Source: Candidatus Poribacteria bacterium
GTDB lineage: Bacteria; Poribacteria; WGA-4E; WGA-3G
Direction: 5' to 3'
Assembly (NCBI GenBank): GCA_022820835.1
Contig: JAJEET010000006.1
Coordinates: 1 to 43,380 of the forward strand
DNA length: 43,380 nucleotides
Shown here in pieces: positions 31,355 through 40,039 of the stretch. The notes below the pieces were generated by a model. That model did not search any database. It had not been told where the DNA came from and was given only the letters and a program-made list of their open reading frames with translations. Every line of letters starts with the position of its first letter. The stretch's first letter is position 1. A program made the position numbers and the translations under genes.

Positions 31355-32560
31355 ATGACTGTTGAGAAAAAATTAGGCAAATCCACGCAAGCGATTCATG
31401 CGGGTGAAAGAGATACATCCGCCATCGAAAAAAGCGGGATACCTCTACTACCACCTATCTATCAGAATAGTACCTTCCGTTTCACAACAGCCGCAGAATG
31501 TGCGGAAGCGTTCCGAGACGAAGAGAGCGGCTATGTTTATACCCGTTGGGGTAACCCGACACAGGAGGTATTAGAGAGGAAACTCGCTGTCTTGGAGGGA
31601 GGCGAAGCTGCACTTGCAACTGCATCCGGAATGGGAGCCGTCAGCACGGCACTACTGACTGCCTTAACTGACGGTGGACATGTCGTCGCTATGGCAAACC
31701 TCTATTCCGCTACGTTCCAAATTCTCAATGAAGACCTTCGACGGTTTGGAATCGAGACAACATTCGTTGATGCCACCGACCTATCGCAAATTGAAAGCGC
31801 GATCAGGAAGGATACGAAAGTACTCTATCTCGAAAGTCCAACAAACCCACTGCTGAAACTGATCGACTTGCGGACATCTGCCGAGATTGCGAAAGCACAC
31901 GGAGTGACTTCAATTATTGATAATACATTCGCGACACCGTGTGGGCAGCAACCGATTGCCTTCGGTATTGATGTCGTCGTCCACAGCATGACGAAATATT
32001 TGAGTGGTACGGGGGCGGTGATTGCCGGTGCAATTGTCGGAGAAAAGGAATTTATTACGCACGCTAAAACAGGGACACTACGCAACTTTGGGGCAGTTAT
32101 CAGTCCATTCAATGCGTGGTTAACACTACACGGGATTACAACGCTGCCCCTTCGATTTGCACGGCACTGCGAGAATGCGGTGCAAGTTGCGGGGTTTTTG
32201 GAGACACATCCGGCAGTGGCATGGGTTCGGTATCCGGGACTGCCGAGCCATTCGCAACACGAACTCGCACAACAGCAGATGGAAGCGTTCGGTGGCATGA
32301 TTACTTTGGAGCTGAAAGGTGGACGCACCGCCGGTGAAAACCTTGTCGATCGTCTCGAACGCTGCGCGCTTGCCGTCAGCCTTGGAGATGTACGGACACT
32401 CATCTGCCACCCCGCATCAACAACGCATTCACACGTACCAGCAGAAATCCGTCAGCAGATCGGAATTACGGACGGCTTGGTCAGAATCTCCATCGGTTTA
32501 GAGGACATTGAAGATATTCGCGCTGATCTTGAACAAGCATTAGGGGCCTGCACTTCTTAG
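31355..32560 (+). CDS. Transsulfuration-family PLP enzyme (cystathionine/methionine gamma-lyase type)
   Basis: The 401-residue protein belongs to the Cys/Met metabolism PLP family. The PLP lysine is K214 in VVHSMTKYLSGTG, the cofactor aspartate D189 lies in SIIDNTFATP, and Y62/R64 in YVYTRWGNPT bind phosphate from the neighbouring subunit. ASGMGAVSTALLTAL and YLESPTNPLLKL are further landmarks. Members form or cleave cystathionine, release methanethiol from methionine, or fix sulfide onto O-acyl-homoserine; the sequence does not separate these. TTGGGAG lies upstream of the ATG. The 3' end overlaps the convergent TPR gene by 21 bases. Confidence 0.92.
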   Translation: MTVEKKLGKSTQAIHAGERDTSAIEKSGIPLLPPIYQNSTFRFTTAAECAEAFRDEESGYVYTRWGNPTQEVLERKLAVLEGGEAALATASGMGAVSTALLTALTDGGHVVAMANLYSATFQILNEDLRRFGIETTFVDATDLSQIESAIRKDTKVLYLESPTNPLLKLIDLRTSAEIAKAHGVTSIIDNTFATPCGQQPIAFGIDVVVHSMTKYLSGTGAVIAGAIVGEKEFITHAKTGTLRNFGAVISPFNAWLTLHGITTLPLRFARHCENAVQVAGFLETHPAVAWVRYPGLPSHSQHELAQQQMEAFGGMITLELKGGRTAGENLVDRLERCALAVSLGDVRTLICHPASTTHSHVPAEIRQQIGITDGLVRISIGLEDIEDIRADLEQALGACTS

Positions 32561-33778
32561 GCTTTGGATATAATTTTCAGTGATGTTATTTGACTGATGT
32601 GATGCCTCTCTATGCGGTTCTGGAAAATCCTTGAGCAGTTTCTGGTAAGCTTCGACGGCTAAATCTGTATCGTCGTTGTCTTCATAAACTTTGCCGACTG
32701 AATATTGTGCCATTCGTCGGGTATCATAATCGTAGGTGCTATTATCCGCCACTTTTTGAAACGCGTCAACAGCGGTCCCTATATCTTCGTTGACGAGTGC
32801 GATTTGCGCGATGTAAACCTGTGCGTTAGCAACATTTTCATTACGTGGGAACAATCCAATGCCTTTCTCAATCTGGGCGATGGCTTCGTCATACTTACCG
32901 AGTCTTTCATAAGCCCACCCCATGTAGAAATGTGCATCCTGTCCGGCTTTGGTGTCCGGATACAGATCAATGACTTTCTGATAGCCGTCAATTGCCTCCT
33001 GATATTTTCCCTCCGCAAAATAAGCCTGTGAGATTCCGAAACTCGCGAACGGAGCCAGATCAGGATCACCAGAATCGACGACGTTTGTGAATTCGACGCG
33101 TGCGTTCTCATACTCCTGCATCTTGAGATAAATTTCGCCGGTAGCGTATAAAACCTGGTAGAGAAGGGGACTGGCACTGAACGGTTCTCGAAGGGCATCA
33201 AACGTTGAGAGGGCGAGGTTCAATTCGCCTTTTCCAGAGTAGCACATCGCTGTATTAAATTGCGCTTGCTCCGACAGTTCACTGCCGGGGTATGTGGCGA
33301 TTAATTGATTGAAAAGCGCGAGTGCCCGGTTATAGTAGGCATCAAGAGATTCAAGTGTGCCGGTTTTCTTTAATTCTTCTGCAATCTGATAAGAGGCAAA
33401 AGCGATAGCATACATTGAATCATCTGACCATTGACTGTCAGGATAATTGTTGATGAGCCGACGGAAAAGCGCAAATGCTTCTTCATCGGTGCGTGGGATG
33501 CGTGAAGCAAGTTGATAGATGGCATCGTCTGCCCATCGGCTGTCAGGATACTCATCGAAAACCTCGCGGTATGCGGCTCTGACCTTCCGTAAACGGTCTG
33601 TATCTGGACTATCAAGCTCTATCGGCGGGTTGTCAAGTGCCTCTGCCGCTGCCCACGCCTTATCTGCATTGTCATAGTAGTCTTCGTAACTGGTGCTGCC
33701 GCCTGTGACACGCCCCAGCCAAAACCCGCCAGCAAGCGCAAGCAGTACGCAGATTTCTGCAATTATGAACTTCTTCAT
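32540..33778 (-). CDS. TPR-rich protein with N-terminal membrane anchor
   Basis: The start is ATG 33778 behind GGAGGAG; a TTG 15 bases further upstream overlaps that site. The 412-residue product has a membrane segment or signal peptide (KFIIAEICVLLALAGGFWLG) and then about ten degenerate TPR units with the repeated D/N-Y-P-D-S-x-W/A pattern, such as EYPDSRWADDAIYQLAS, NYPDSQWSDDSMYAIA and TYPGSELSEQAQFNTAM, and LYPDTKAGQDAHFYMGWAYE. This looks like a BamD/YbgF-type periplasmic helical repeat protein, whose role would be to scaffold envelope assembly; the specific partner is not known. A promoter lies just upstream. Confidence 0.85.
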   Translation of the reverse strand: MKKFIIAEICVLLALAGGFWLGRVTGGSTSYEDYYDNADKAWAAAEALDNPPIELDSPDTDRLRKVRAAYREVFDEYPDSRWADDAIYQLASRIPRTDEEAFALFRRLINNYPDSQWSDDSMYAIAFASYQIAEELKKTGTLESLDAYYNRALALFNQLIATYPGSELSEQAQFNTAMCYSGKGELNLALSTFDALREPFSASPLLYQVLYATGEIYLKMQEYENARVEFTNVVDSGDPDLAPFASFGISQAYFAEGKYQEAIDGYQKVIDLYPDTKAGQDAHFYMGWAYERLGKYDEAIAQIEKGIGLFPRNENVANAQVYIAQIALVNEDIGTAVDAFQKVADNSTYDYDTRRMAQYSVGKVYEDNDDTDLAVEAYQKLLKDFPEPHREASHQSNNITENYIQSLRSAGP

Positions 33779-33808
33779 TTTTTTCTCCTCCAAGTATTAG
33801 TTCCGAAT

Positions 33809-33837
33809 ATACTAACAAGATTTTTAAAATATGTCAA
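33809..33837 (-). promoter_or_regulatory. Sigma-70-like promoter for the TPR membrane protein
   Basis: On the minus strand TTGACA (33837-33832), 17 bases and TAGTAT (33814-33809) lead into the gene with a leader of about 24 bases that contains its GGAGGAG site. Confidence 0.6.
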
Positions 33838-34124
33838 GTGCAGCTGACACCGGAAAAATGGTCAATTTTTAGTTGTCAAAAAAATGACTGTTAATCTACC
33901 GGAAAACTGAACCCAATATAGCAATTTTCGTGCCGAATCTGAGTGAGACCGTACGGATAGAAATTTCATTGATCCCGCAAAGTCCTGCACAAAATAGGGC
34001 ATACTTCAGGACCCAGCTGCACGAAATAGGGCAGTTTTGACGAGAAGTCATCGGTCATTAGCAACCAACAAACACGTCGAAACAACCGGATCACTTAATC
34101 ATTTTGCTGGTTTCCATTAATTGC
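33838..34124. repeat. Intergenic gap with a direct repeat
   Basis: No gene is visible in the 513 bases between 33779 and 34291 apart from the two promoters. CTGCACAAAATAGGGCA at 33985-34001 recurs as CTGCACGAAATAGGGCA at 34017-34033, a period of 32 bases with one mismatch. The repeats might be tandem regulator sites or a fragment of a larger repeat. Confidence 0.45.
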
Positions 34125-34153
34125 TTGACAATATAAAGGTAGTCTGATACAAT
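34125..34153 (+). promoter_or_regulatory. Strong sigma-70-like promoter for the amino acid importer
   Basis: TTGACA (34125-34130), 17 bases and TACAAT (34148-34153) match eleven of twelve consensus positions. About 130 bases of A/T-rich leader separate the expected start from the GTG at 34292. Confidence 0.75.
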
Positions 34154-34291
34154 CTTTAAAAGATAACAACGGTTTTTCTTAAGATATAAATGCGATTTTT
34201 ATATAACTGTTAATGCTAACAGAACTACATCAAATCGCTACATTTTAACGATCTCTTCAATAGAGGTCACATTATAAAAGAGAGGATTATA

Positions 34292-35308
34292 GTGCGTAAA
34301 TTTTTGTTTCGAGTTTCCGTATTAGTTTTAGCGATTTCATTAGTGACACCCCTACTTGCCGACGATCACGGGAGTGTCTTGGACAAAGTTAAAAACAGAG
34401 GAAAATTAGTCTGTGGCGTACACGGCGGTTTACCGGGTTTCGGTTTCCTCGGTGAAGATGGCAAATGGAGCGGTTTTGATGCGGATTTCGGACGTGCAAT
34501 CGCTGCAGCCGTTCTTGGCGATCCCAGCAAAGTTGAATTTGTGCCCTTAAATGCTGCCGAACGTTTCGTTGCCCTTCAAACCGGTGAAATAGATGTTTTA
34601 ATCCGAAACACCACTTGGACGCTTAGCCGTGATGCTGAGTTGAGTACTGATTTCGCGCCACCGACATTTTATGATGGACAAGGTTTCATGGTACCGAAAT
34701 CACTTAATATCGAATCGATTACGGAGTTAGAAGGAGCGAGCATCGGTGTCACTGCTGGAAGTACAACCGAGTTAAACCTTACGGATACGATGCGTTCCTT
34801 AGGACTTGAGTTCAAGTCGATTAGTTATGCGGACATTGACACTCTTTACAATAGTTATGAAGCAGGACGGGTGAATGTCGTCACCAGTGACAAATCCCAA
34901 CTTGTTGCGCGGCGTAAAGATCTAAAAAACCCAGATGATCACGTTATCCTGGATGTAACTATCTCAAAGGAACCGTTGGGGCCCCTCACTATTCACGGTG
35001 ATAATAAGTGGAATGATGCTGTGAGTTGGGTTGTTTACGCAACGTTTTTCGCAGAAGAGCACAATATTACGCAGGAAAATGTCAAGACCTTTAAAACTGA
35101 AAATCCCGAGATCAAACGTTTTTTAGGTGAATCCGGCGAAATGGGTAAAAAACTTGGGCTTCCTAAAGATTGGGCGAAGCAGGTTATTATTTCTGTTGGT
35201 AACTATGGCGAAATCTTTGAGCGTAACCTAACTCCGATTGGCTTACCTCGTGGCATTAATAAACCGTGGACGCAAGGAGGACTGCTTTACTCTATGCCGT
35301 TCCGTTAG
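34292..35308 (+). CDS. Polar amino acid ABC transporter substrate-binding protein
   Basis: The GTG start at 34292 is preceded by AGAGAGGA. The 338-residue product has a signal peptide (FLFRVSVLVLAISLVTPLLA) and the family-3 solute-binding fold: LDKVKNRGKLVCGVHGGLPG, GKWSGFDADFGRAIAAAVLG and FVALQTGEIDVLIRNTTWTL. This matches the AapJ/BztA type of general L-amino acid binding proteins in length and in the DWAKQVIISVGNYGEIFERN and GLPRGINKPWTQGGLLYSMP C-terminal blocks. It delivers amino acids to the membrane complex encoded by the next three genes. A stem-loop lies between it and the permeases, which would keep binding-protein mRNA in excess. Confidence 0.93.
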   Translation: MRKFLFRVSVLVLAISLVTPLLADDHGSVLDKVKNRGKLVCGVHGGLPGFGFLGEDGKWSGFDADFGRAIAAAVLGDPSKVEFVPLNAAERFVALQTGEIDVLIRNTTWTLSRDAELSTDFAPPTFYDGQGFMVPKSLNIESITELEGASIGVTAGSTTELNLTDTMRSLGLEFKSISYADIDTLYNSYEAGRVNVVTSDKSQLVARRKDLKNPDDHVILDVTISKEPLGPLTIHGDNKWNDAVSWVVYATFFAEEHNITQENVKTFKTENPEIKRFLGESGEMGKKLGLPKDWAKQVIISVGNYGEIFERNLTPIGLPRGINKPWTQGGLLYSMPFR

Positions 35309-35336
35309 ATCGTACTTTTCAGGAATTCCATCTTGA

Positions 35337-35375
35337 ATGCGCGCCGACTTAGGCGCGCATCTACTATTGTTCTGT
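35337..35375 (+). terminator. Stem-loop after the binding-protein gene
   Basis: ATGCGCGCC (35337-35345) pairs perfectly with GGCGCGCAT (35352-35360) around GACTTA, followed by a weak CTACTATTGTTCT tail. The stem is stable but the T-run is poor, so partial termination or 3'-end protection of the upstream message is likely. Confidence 0.65.
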
Positions 35376-35406
35376 CCACCTTTAAATCGTAGATGGATTC
35401 GTTCGT

Positions 35407-35430
35407 TGTAGGAACGAGGTCCCCTCGTCC
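35407..35430 (+). repeat. GTAGGA-tagged palindrome inside the importer operon
   Basis: GTAGGA is followed by ACGAGG (35414-35419), loop TCC and CCTCGT (35423-35428). It lies between the stem-loop and the first permease gene. Confidence 0.65.
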
Positions 35431-35489
35431 TATACACCAAAGAAAATAACCCACAACTTGTAACTGGACAGAACACTACCTTTATAACT

Positions 35490-36719
35490 ATGATGGAAGA
35501 TAATTCACCTAAGGTCATATCAGACAAAATCCCATTCTATCGAGACATTCGGTTTCTGAAAGTATTTTTTCAGATACTTTTCATTATCGGCATCATTCTG
35601 TTAGCAGTATTTCTATACTCAAATATGCTAAACGGACTCAGCAAGCAAGGCACAGAACTTGATCTAACTTTCCTAAACAGTGAAGCAGGATTTGAATTAT
35701 CCGAAGGAATTGATTTTGATCCTTCCGAAACATTCCTCAAGGCATTCTGGGTGGGGATTGTTAACACGCTCAAGGTAAGTATATTAGGGATATTTTGTGC
35801 GACTGTTATCGGTTTCTTTTTTGGAATTGCTCGCCTTTCCAGCAATTGGCTCATCCGCCAAATAGCATCCGTCTACGTAGAATGTTTTCGTAATATTCCG
35901 CTCGTATTGCAGATCGTGTTTTGGTATGCAATAATGCTGGTACTTCCCGGTGTGGGTGAGAGTATTAGTTTGTTTGATAGTATCTTCATAAACGTTCAGG
36001 GCGTATATCTTCCTTCACTTGAAGGAACAGCAGGATTAATACCTTGGGTGTGGTATCTTTTAGCTGGTATCATCTTAGCGATTATTGTTGTGCTTGGTCT
36101 TGCAGCATACCGTTATTTCTTTCAGTTTCGTGAACTTCACGAGACTGATCGTCCTTCCTTTATCTCCAACATAATTTTTGGTGCAAAGTGGGTTGCTGCT
36201 CCCATTTTTTTAGCAGTTGCTATTGTAGGATGGTTTCTAACACCAGAAGTACCGTTTGAATTATTACAACCTGAGTTGCAAAGATTTGGCTTTGTCGGTG
36301 GCATGAATTTTTCACCAGAATTCACAGCACTCTTAATTGGACTCGCAGTCTATACCAGTGCCTTTATTGCAGAAGTTGTGAGAAGCGGTATACAAGCAGT
36401 CGTAAAGGGACAACGGGAGGCTGCACGATCCGTCGGTCTGAAAGAATCACAAGTCCTGCGTTTAGTTGTCATACCCCAAGCTATTCCTGTTATTGTGCCG
36501 CCGCTTACCAGTCAATATCTGAACCTTGCCAAGAACTCCAGCCTTGCAATTTTCATTGGTTTCCCTGACCTGTTTCAAGTTGGAGAAATAATGATGGCTC
36601 AGACGGGACAATCTATTCCTATCTTCGCGATGATTATGGTGAGTTATCTGATAATGAGCCTAACGACATCCGCTTTCATGAATTGGTATAACCATAGAAT
36701 AACCCGAATTGGTAGATAA
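35490..36719 (+). CDS. Amino acid ABC transporter permease (AapQ/BztB type)
   Basis: The 409-residue product is a family-3 permease with an extended N-terminus, as in AapQ and BztB. Hydrophobic segments are visible at ILFIIGIILLAVFLYSN, VSILGIFCATVIGFFFGIAR, IPWVWYLLAGIILAIIVVLG and in the C-terminal half. The EAA-loop contacting the ATPase reads REAARSVGLKESQVLRLVV. The ATG at 35490 has no clear Shine-Dalgarno sequence. The stop is at 36717-36719, so the next gene begins with a 25-base gap from a GTG that has a ribosome binding site. It forms the membrane channel with the following permease. Confidence 0.92.
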   Translation: MMEDNSPKVISDKIPFYRDIRFLKVFFQILFIIGIILLAVFLYSNMLNGLSKQGTELDLTFLNSEAGFELSEGIDFDPSETFLKAFWVGIVNTLKVSILGIFCATVIGFFFGIARLSSNWLIRQIASVYVECFRNIPLVLQIVFWYAIMLVLPGVGESISLFDSIFINVQGVYLPSLEGTAGLIPWVWYLLAGIILAIIVVLGLAAYRYFFQFRELHETDRPSFISNIIFGAKWVAAPIFLAVAIVGWFLTPEVPFELLQPELQRFGFVGGMNFSPEFTALLIGLAVYTSAFIAEVVRSGIQAVVKGQREAARSVGLKESQVLRLVVIPQAIPVIVPPLTSQYLNLAKNSSLAIFIGFPDLFQVGEIMMAQTGQSIPIFAMIMVSYLIMSLTTSAFMNWYNHRITRIGR

Positions 36720-36744
36720 AGATAGATACGAAAAGGATAGAAAA

Positions 36745-37929
36745 GTGGAAAATCTTACATTTACACAAGAAGTCAAACCCCCAGATACCAAAAAAGGACC
36801 TGTGAAATGGTTAAAAGATAACCTTTTTAATACATGGTATAATACCATTTTGACTTGTTTAGCACTTGTGTTTCTCTTCTTTGTCTTTAGGGGAGTTTTG
36901 ACTTGGGTGTTTACGCAGGCAAATTGGCAAGTCATCCCTGCGAACTTGCAAATATTTTCGATTGGTCCTTATCCTTTAGAACAAATATGGAGAGTTTCCT
37001 ATGTGATATATGGGTTAGCAGTATTATTGGGACTGAGTGCCGGTATATGGAATGGATTGACTCGACAAATTACAGTTGTTATCGGTTGCCTTGGTGCGAT
37101 CATACTCCTTTTACCTTTTGCCACATCTATTCGAGAACAAACACTTATAGCAACTGTTATCCTTGCAGTATCTTTCGCTATTGGACGTAACAAGGATAAT
37201 TGGAAACAGTGGGTAGTGGTAGGTTGGGTACTCTCCTTTCCGTGGACTATGATGATGCTGCATGGTTTCGGTGCGGACACCGTCTCAACAACACTTTGGG
37301 GTGGACTTCTCCTTACACTCATTCTGGCTGCTGTTGGGATCGTTGCTTGCTTTCCATTGGGTGTGCTATTGGCACTTGGGCGGAGAAGTCAACTGCCAGC
37401 GATAAAATGGGTCTCTACAGTTTATATAGAGACGGTCCGCGGTGTGCCGTTGATAGCCATACTGTTTATGGGTAATGTATTGCTGCCGATTTTTATGGCG
37501 GGTGATTTTCAACTTGATAAAGTTATACGCGCTATGATTGCACTAACGCTTTTCTCTGCTGCATATATGGCAGAGAACGTGCGTGGGGGCCTTCAAGCAA
37601 TTCCGCAAGGACAAGTTGAGGCTGCACAAGCAGTGGGACTTACCTATCCCAAAGCGACACTCTTCATCGTTCTACCACAGGCACTACGAGCAGTTATTCC
37701 AGCGATTGTGGGACAATTCATCTCGCTTTTTAAGGATACATCTTTAGTAGCTATTATTGGACTCCTTGACCTATTAGGGATAGGCAGAAGTGTTCTTGGG
37801 AATTCAGAGTGGACAGGGCTGCAAGCTGAAGTATTCTTATTTATTGCTCTCATCTATTTCATTTTTACTTACGCAATGTCTCATGTTAGCCAGAAGATTG
37901 AAGCAGACTTAGGCGTCGGAAAACATTAG
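36745..37929 (+). CDS. Amino acid ABC transporter permease (AapM/BztC type)
   Basis: I take GTG 36745 as start because AAAGGA precedes it; an in-frame TTG at 36709 overlaps the previous gene and lacks a site. The 394-residue product has membrane segments at about residues 40-60, 85-110, 120-150 and several in the C-terminal half, and the ATPase-contact EAA loop VEAAQAVGLTYPKATLFIVL. It ends with the usual AMSHVSQKIEADLGVGKH. In Aap/Bzt systems this subunit pairs with the upstream permease as a heterodimer. The ATPase gene starts 33 bases downstream. Confidence 0.92.
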   Translation: MENLTFTQEVKPPDTKKGPVKWLKDNLFNTWYNTILTCLALVFLFFVFRGVLTWVFTQANWQVIPANLQIFSIGPYPLEQIWRVSYVIYGLAVLLGLSAGIWNGLTRQITVVIGCLGAIILLLPFATSIREQTLIATVILAVSFAIGRNKDNWKQWVVVGWVLSFPWTMMMLHGFGADTVSTTLWGGLLLTLILAAVGIVACFPLGVLLALGRRSQLPAIKWVSTVYIETVRGVPLIAILFMGNVLLPIFMAGDFQLDKVIRAMIALTLFSAAYMAENVRGGLQAIPQGQVEAAQAVGLTYPKATLFIVLPQALRAVIPAIVGQFISLFKDTSLVAIIGLLDLLGIGRSVLGNSEWTGLQAEVFLFIALIYFIFTYAMSHVSQKIEADLGVGKH

Positions 37930-37961
37930 GAATTTGTTAGGATTGAAGGAGAAATCAAAAA

Positions 37962-38723
37962 ATGACTGAAAACGAAAATATAACGAATGACCCAATTATT
38001 ATCTGTGAAGACGTACACAAATGGTTTGATGATTTTCACGTCCTTAAAGGAATCACCACTACTTTTAAAAAAGGTGAAAGGGCGGTCATCTGCGGTCCCT
38101 CAGGTTCAGGGAAATCCACTTTTATCCGAACAATTAATCGCCTCGAGGAGCATCAACGCGGCACAATCATTGTTGATGGCATCGAGCTTAGCAATGATCT
38201 CCGGAATATCAATCTGATCCGTCAGGAAGTCGGTATGGTTTTCCAACAGTTCAACCTATTCCCTCATTTGACAAATATAAAAAATATCACCTTAGGCCCA
38301 ATCCAAGTTCGGAAGATGTCCAAAAAAGCAGCGGAAGAAGCCGCTTTGGCTTTATTAGAACGGATGGATATTGCTGACCAAGCCTATAAATACCCCGCAG
38401 AAATATCGGGTGGTCAACAGCAGCGCGTCGCAATTGCAAGAGCATTGGCGATGGAGCCTAAGATCATGCTCTTTGATGAACCGACAAGCGCACTTGACCC
38501 CGAAATGATCTCGGAAGTGTTAGACGTGATGCGTGAGCTTGCACACTCCGGTATGACGATGCTGGTTGTTACGCATGAGATGGGTTTTGCACGAGAAGTC
38601 GCTGATCGGATCATGTTCTTTGATGAAGGGGTGGTCATAGAGGAAGCAGCACCTGCAGATTTCTTTGATAACCCACAGCACGAACGCACGAAACTTTTCA
38701 TCTCACAAACACTGCAACATTAG
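37962..38723 (+). CDS. Amino acid ABC transporter ATP-binding protein (AapP/BztD type)
   Basis: The 253-residue ATPase has Walker [10 protein letters not shown] (residues 45-53), the Q-loop in [20 protein letters not shown], signature [20 protein letters not shown], Walker [15 protein letters not shown] and the switch histidine in [11 protein letters not shown]. Strong similarity to the AapP/GlnQ pattern, including [16 protein letters not shown], makes the role clear: it powers import by the two permeases. AAGGAGA precedes the ATG. It is the only complete ABC ATPase in the window and is of the importer type, so it is not a good candidate partner for the MacB-like permeases. Confidence 0.95.
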   Translation: MTENENITNDPIIICEDVHKWFDDFHVLKGITTTFKKGERAVICGPSGSGKSTFIRTINRLEEHQRGTIIVDGIELSNDLRNINLIRQEVGMVFQQFNLFPHLTNIKNITLGPIQVRKMSKKAAEEAALALLERMDIADQAYKYPAEISGGQQQRVAIARALAMEPKIMLFDEPTSALDPEMISEVLDVMRELAHSGMTMLVVTHEMGFAREVADRIMFFDEGVVIEEAAPADFFDNPQHERTKLFISQTLQH

Positions 38724-38760
38724 GGACATATTGCAAATAGGTTCGTTTAGCAGGCTGCTT

Positions 38761-38786
38761 GTAGGAGCGTAATCGGAATCGCTTCG
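38761..38786 (+). repeat. GTAGGA-tagged palindrome, degenerate copy
   Basis: GTAGGAGCG is followed by TAATCGG and AATCGC, a decayed version of the palindrome family. It ends about 20 bases before the left end of the IS-like element. Confidence 0.5.
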
Positions 38787-38804
38787 GAAATTGACGGTGT
38801 ATAC

Positions 38805-39010
38805 GGTCAACTACCCAAGTCTAAAGACTTGGGCTTGTGAACATCCGTAGCCACACGGGGACCCACAAGTTAAACAGTTGACTACAGTAAGATATCGCGT
38901 CTCTGGTGGTGGCACACCCGAAGATGGTATGGATGCTCCCCAAGTCTATACCCGCTCTGAGACGTGATCTGGATGGGGCAACATATAACCCGAAAGGGAG
39001 ATTACAAACT
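38805..39010 (+). ncRNA. Probable omega-RNA (guide scaffold) of the IsrB system
   Basis: The region folds on inspection. GTCAACT (38806-38812) pairs with AGTTGAC (38876-38882) and encloses two helices: CCCAAGTC/GACTTGGG (38814-38821 with 38826-38833) and CTTGTG/CACAAG (38834-38839 with 38864-38869), the latter containing CCGT/ACGG (38845-38848 with 38855-38858). Further on CGTCTC (38898-38903) pairs with GAGACG (38959-38964), and a CCC-GAAA-GGG hairpin (38989-38998) sits on the ribosome binding site. IscB/IsrB omega-RNAs are encoded just upstream of the nuclease, with the guide 5' of the scaffold, here around 38785-38804. Expression is not shown. Confidence 0.72.
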
Positions 39011-40039
39011 ATGTTTGTTCCTGTAAAAAGTAAGTCAGGCAAGAAGTTGATGCCTACAAAACCCAACAAGGCAGGTATGCTGATTAAGAAAGGATTGGCA
39101 ACGCCTTATTGGTCTAATGGTATATTCTGTATTCGGCTCAACTATGAACCAGAAACCGACTATACGCAAGAGATAGCCATAGGTGTAGACCCCGGCAGTA
39201 AGAAAGAGGGCTTTACTGTGAAGTCGGAATCCCACACCTATCTCAACGTTGAAGCAGATGCCCACAACAAAGTCGGTAAGAAGGTTGAAAAAAGACGAGA
39301 ACTTCGCAGAGGCAGACGTTCGCGAAAGTGTGGAAATAGAAAGAACAGAACCAACCGCCTTACGAATAAGGACCGTATTCCCGCAGGCACGCGTGCGAGA
39401 TGGGACTGGAAACTCCGTATTCTTGATTGGTTATCCAAACTCTATCCGATTACCCATATCTGTGTTGAGGACATTAAAGCCCGGACGATAGAACGCGCCA
39501 AGAAATGGAACACATCCTTTAGCCCGCTTGAAGTCGGTAAGCAGTGGTTCTACACTGAAATCAAAACGCGTTGGCAGTTGGTAACACTTCAAGGGTGGGA
39601 AACAAAGGAGATACGCGATCGGTTAGGACTCAAAAAGTCAAGCAAGAAACTATCGGAAACCTTTGACGCACACTGCGTTGATAGTTGGTGTTTGGCATAT
39701 CACACTGTTGGTGGTGATAGCATACCGGAGAACAGGGATATATTCTGTATATCGCCAATACCGATTCGGCGAAGGACGTTACATAGAGAGCAACCGAAAA
39801 AGGGCGGGATTCGTTCAAGATATGGCGGAACGGTGTTGGCGAACGGACTCGTCAAGAACACGCTTGTCAAGCACGCCAAATATGGACTCACGCGTCTATC
39901 GGGTATCAATGCAAAAGGCTTATTTTCTATCTATAACCTTGCCGGAAAACGGTTAACAACAGGTGCGAATCGAAACAGTTTTAGAGTCCTCACACGACTG
40001 AATTTCAACTACAGGAACGGGCATTCCTCCCAACGCTAA
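39011..40039 (+). CDS. isrB: IsrB-type RNA-guided RuvC nuclease
   Basis: The start is ATG 39011, with GGGAG at 38996-39000; reading on upstream to 38906 would translate the RNA scaffold. The 342-residue product opens with a PLMP-type domain (VPVKSKSGKKLMPTKPNKAG). RuvC-I is AIGVDPGSKKEGF (D60), followed by an Arg-rich bridge helix (KRRELRRGRRSRKCGNRKNR), RuvC-II HICVEDIKA (E153) and RuvC-III TFDAHCVDSWCLA (D219 or D224, H221). Only about 65 residues separate RuvC-II and -III, so the HNH domain of IscB is missing; this and the length define IsrB. A C-terminal region (HREQPKKGGIRSRYGG, FSIYNLAGKRLTTGANRNSF) should contact RNA and target motif. Family members nick DNA under omega-RNA guidance. 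The stop lies in the right-end hairpin loop. Confidence 0.85.
   Translation: MFVPVKSKSGKKLMPTKPNKAGMLIKKGLATPYWSNGIFCIRLNYEPETDYTQEIAIGVDPGSKKEGFTVKSESHTYLNVEADAHNKVGKKVEKRRELRRGRRSRKCGNRKNRTNRLTNKDRIPAGTRARWDWKLRILDWLSKLYPITHICVEDIKARTIERAKKWNTSFSPLEVGKQWFYTEIKTRWQLVTLQGWETKEIRDRLGLKKSSKKLSETFDAHCVDSWCLAYHTVGGDSIPENRDIFCISPIPIRRRTLHREQPKKGGIRSRYGGTVLANGLVKNTLVKHAKYGLTRLSGINAKGLFSIYNLAGKRLTTGANRNSFRVLTRLNFNYRNGHSSQR

Noticed and set aside
37962..38723. ATPase partner for the MacB-like permeases
   Set aside because: The protein matches amino acid importer ATPases and is in an operon with its own permeases.
38906..39010. N-terminal extension of the IsrB frame by 35 residues
   Set aside because: It would translate the folded omega-RNA region; the ATG at 39011 has its own ribosome binding site and begins exactly at the family N-terminus.
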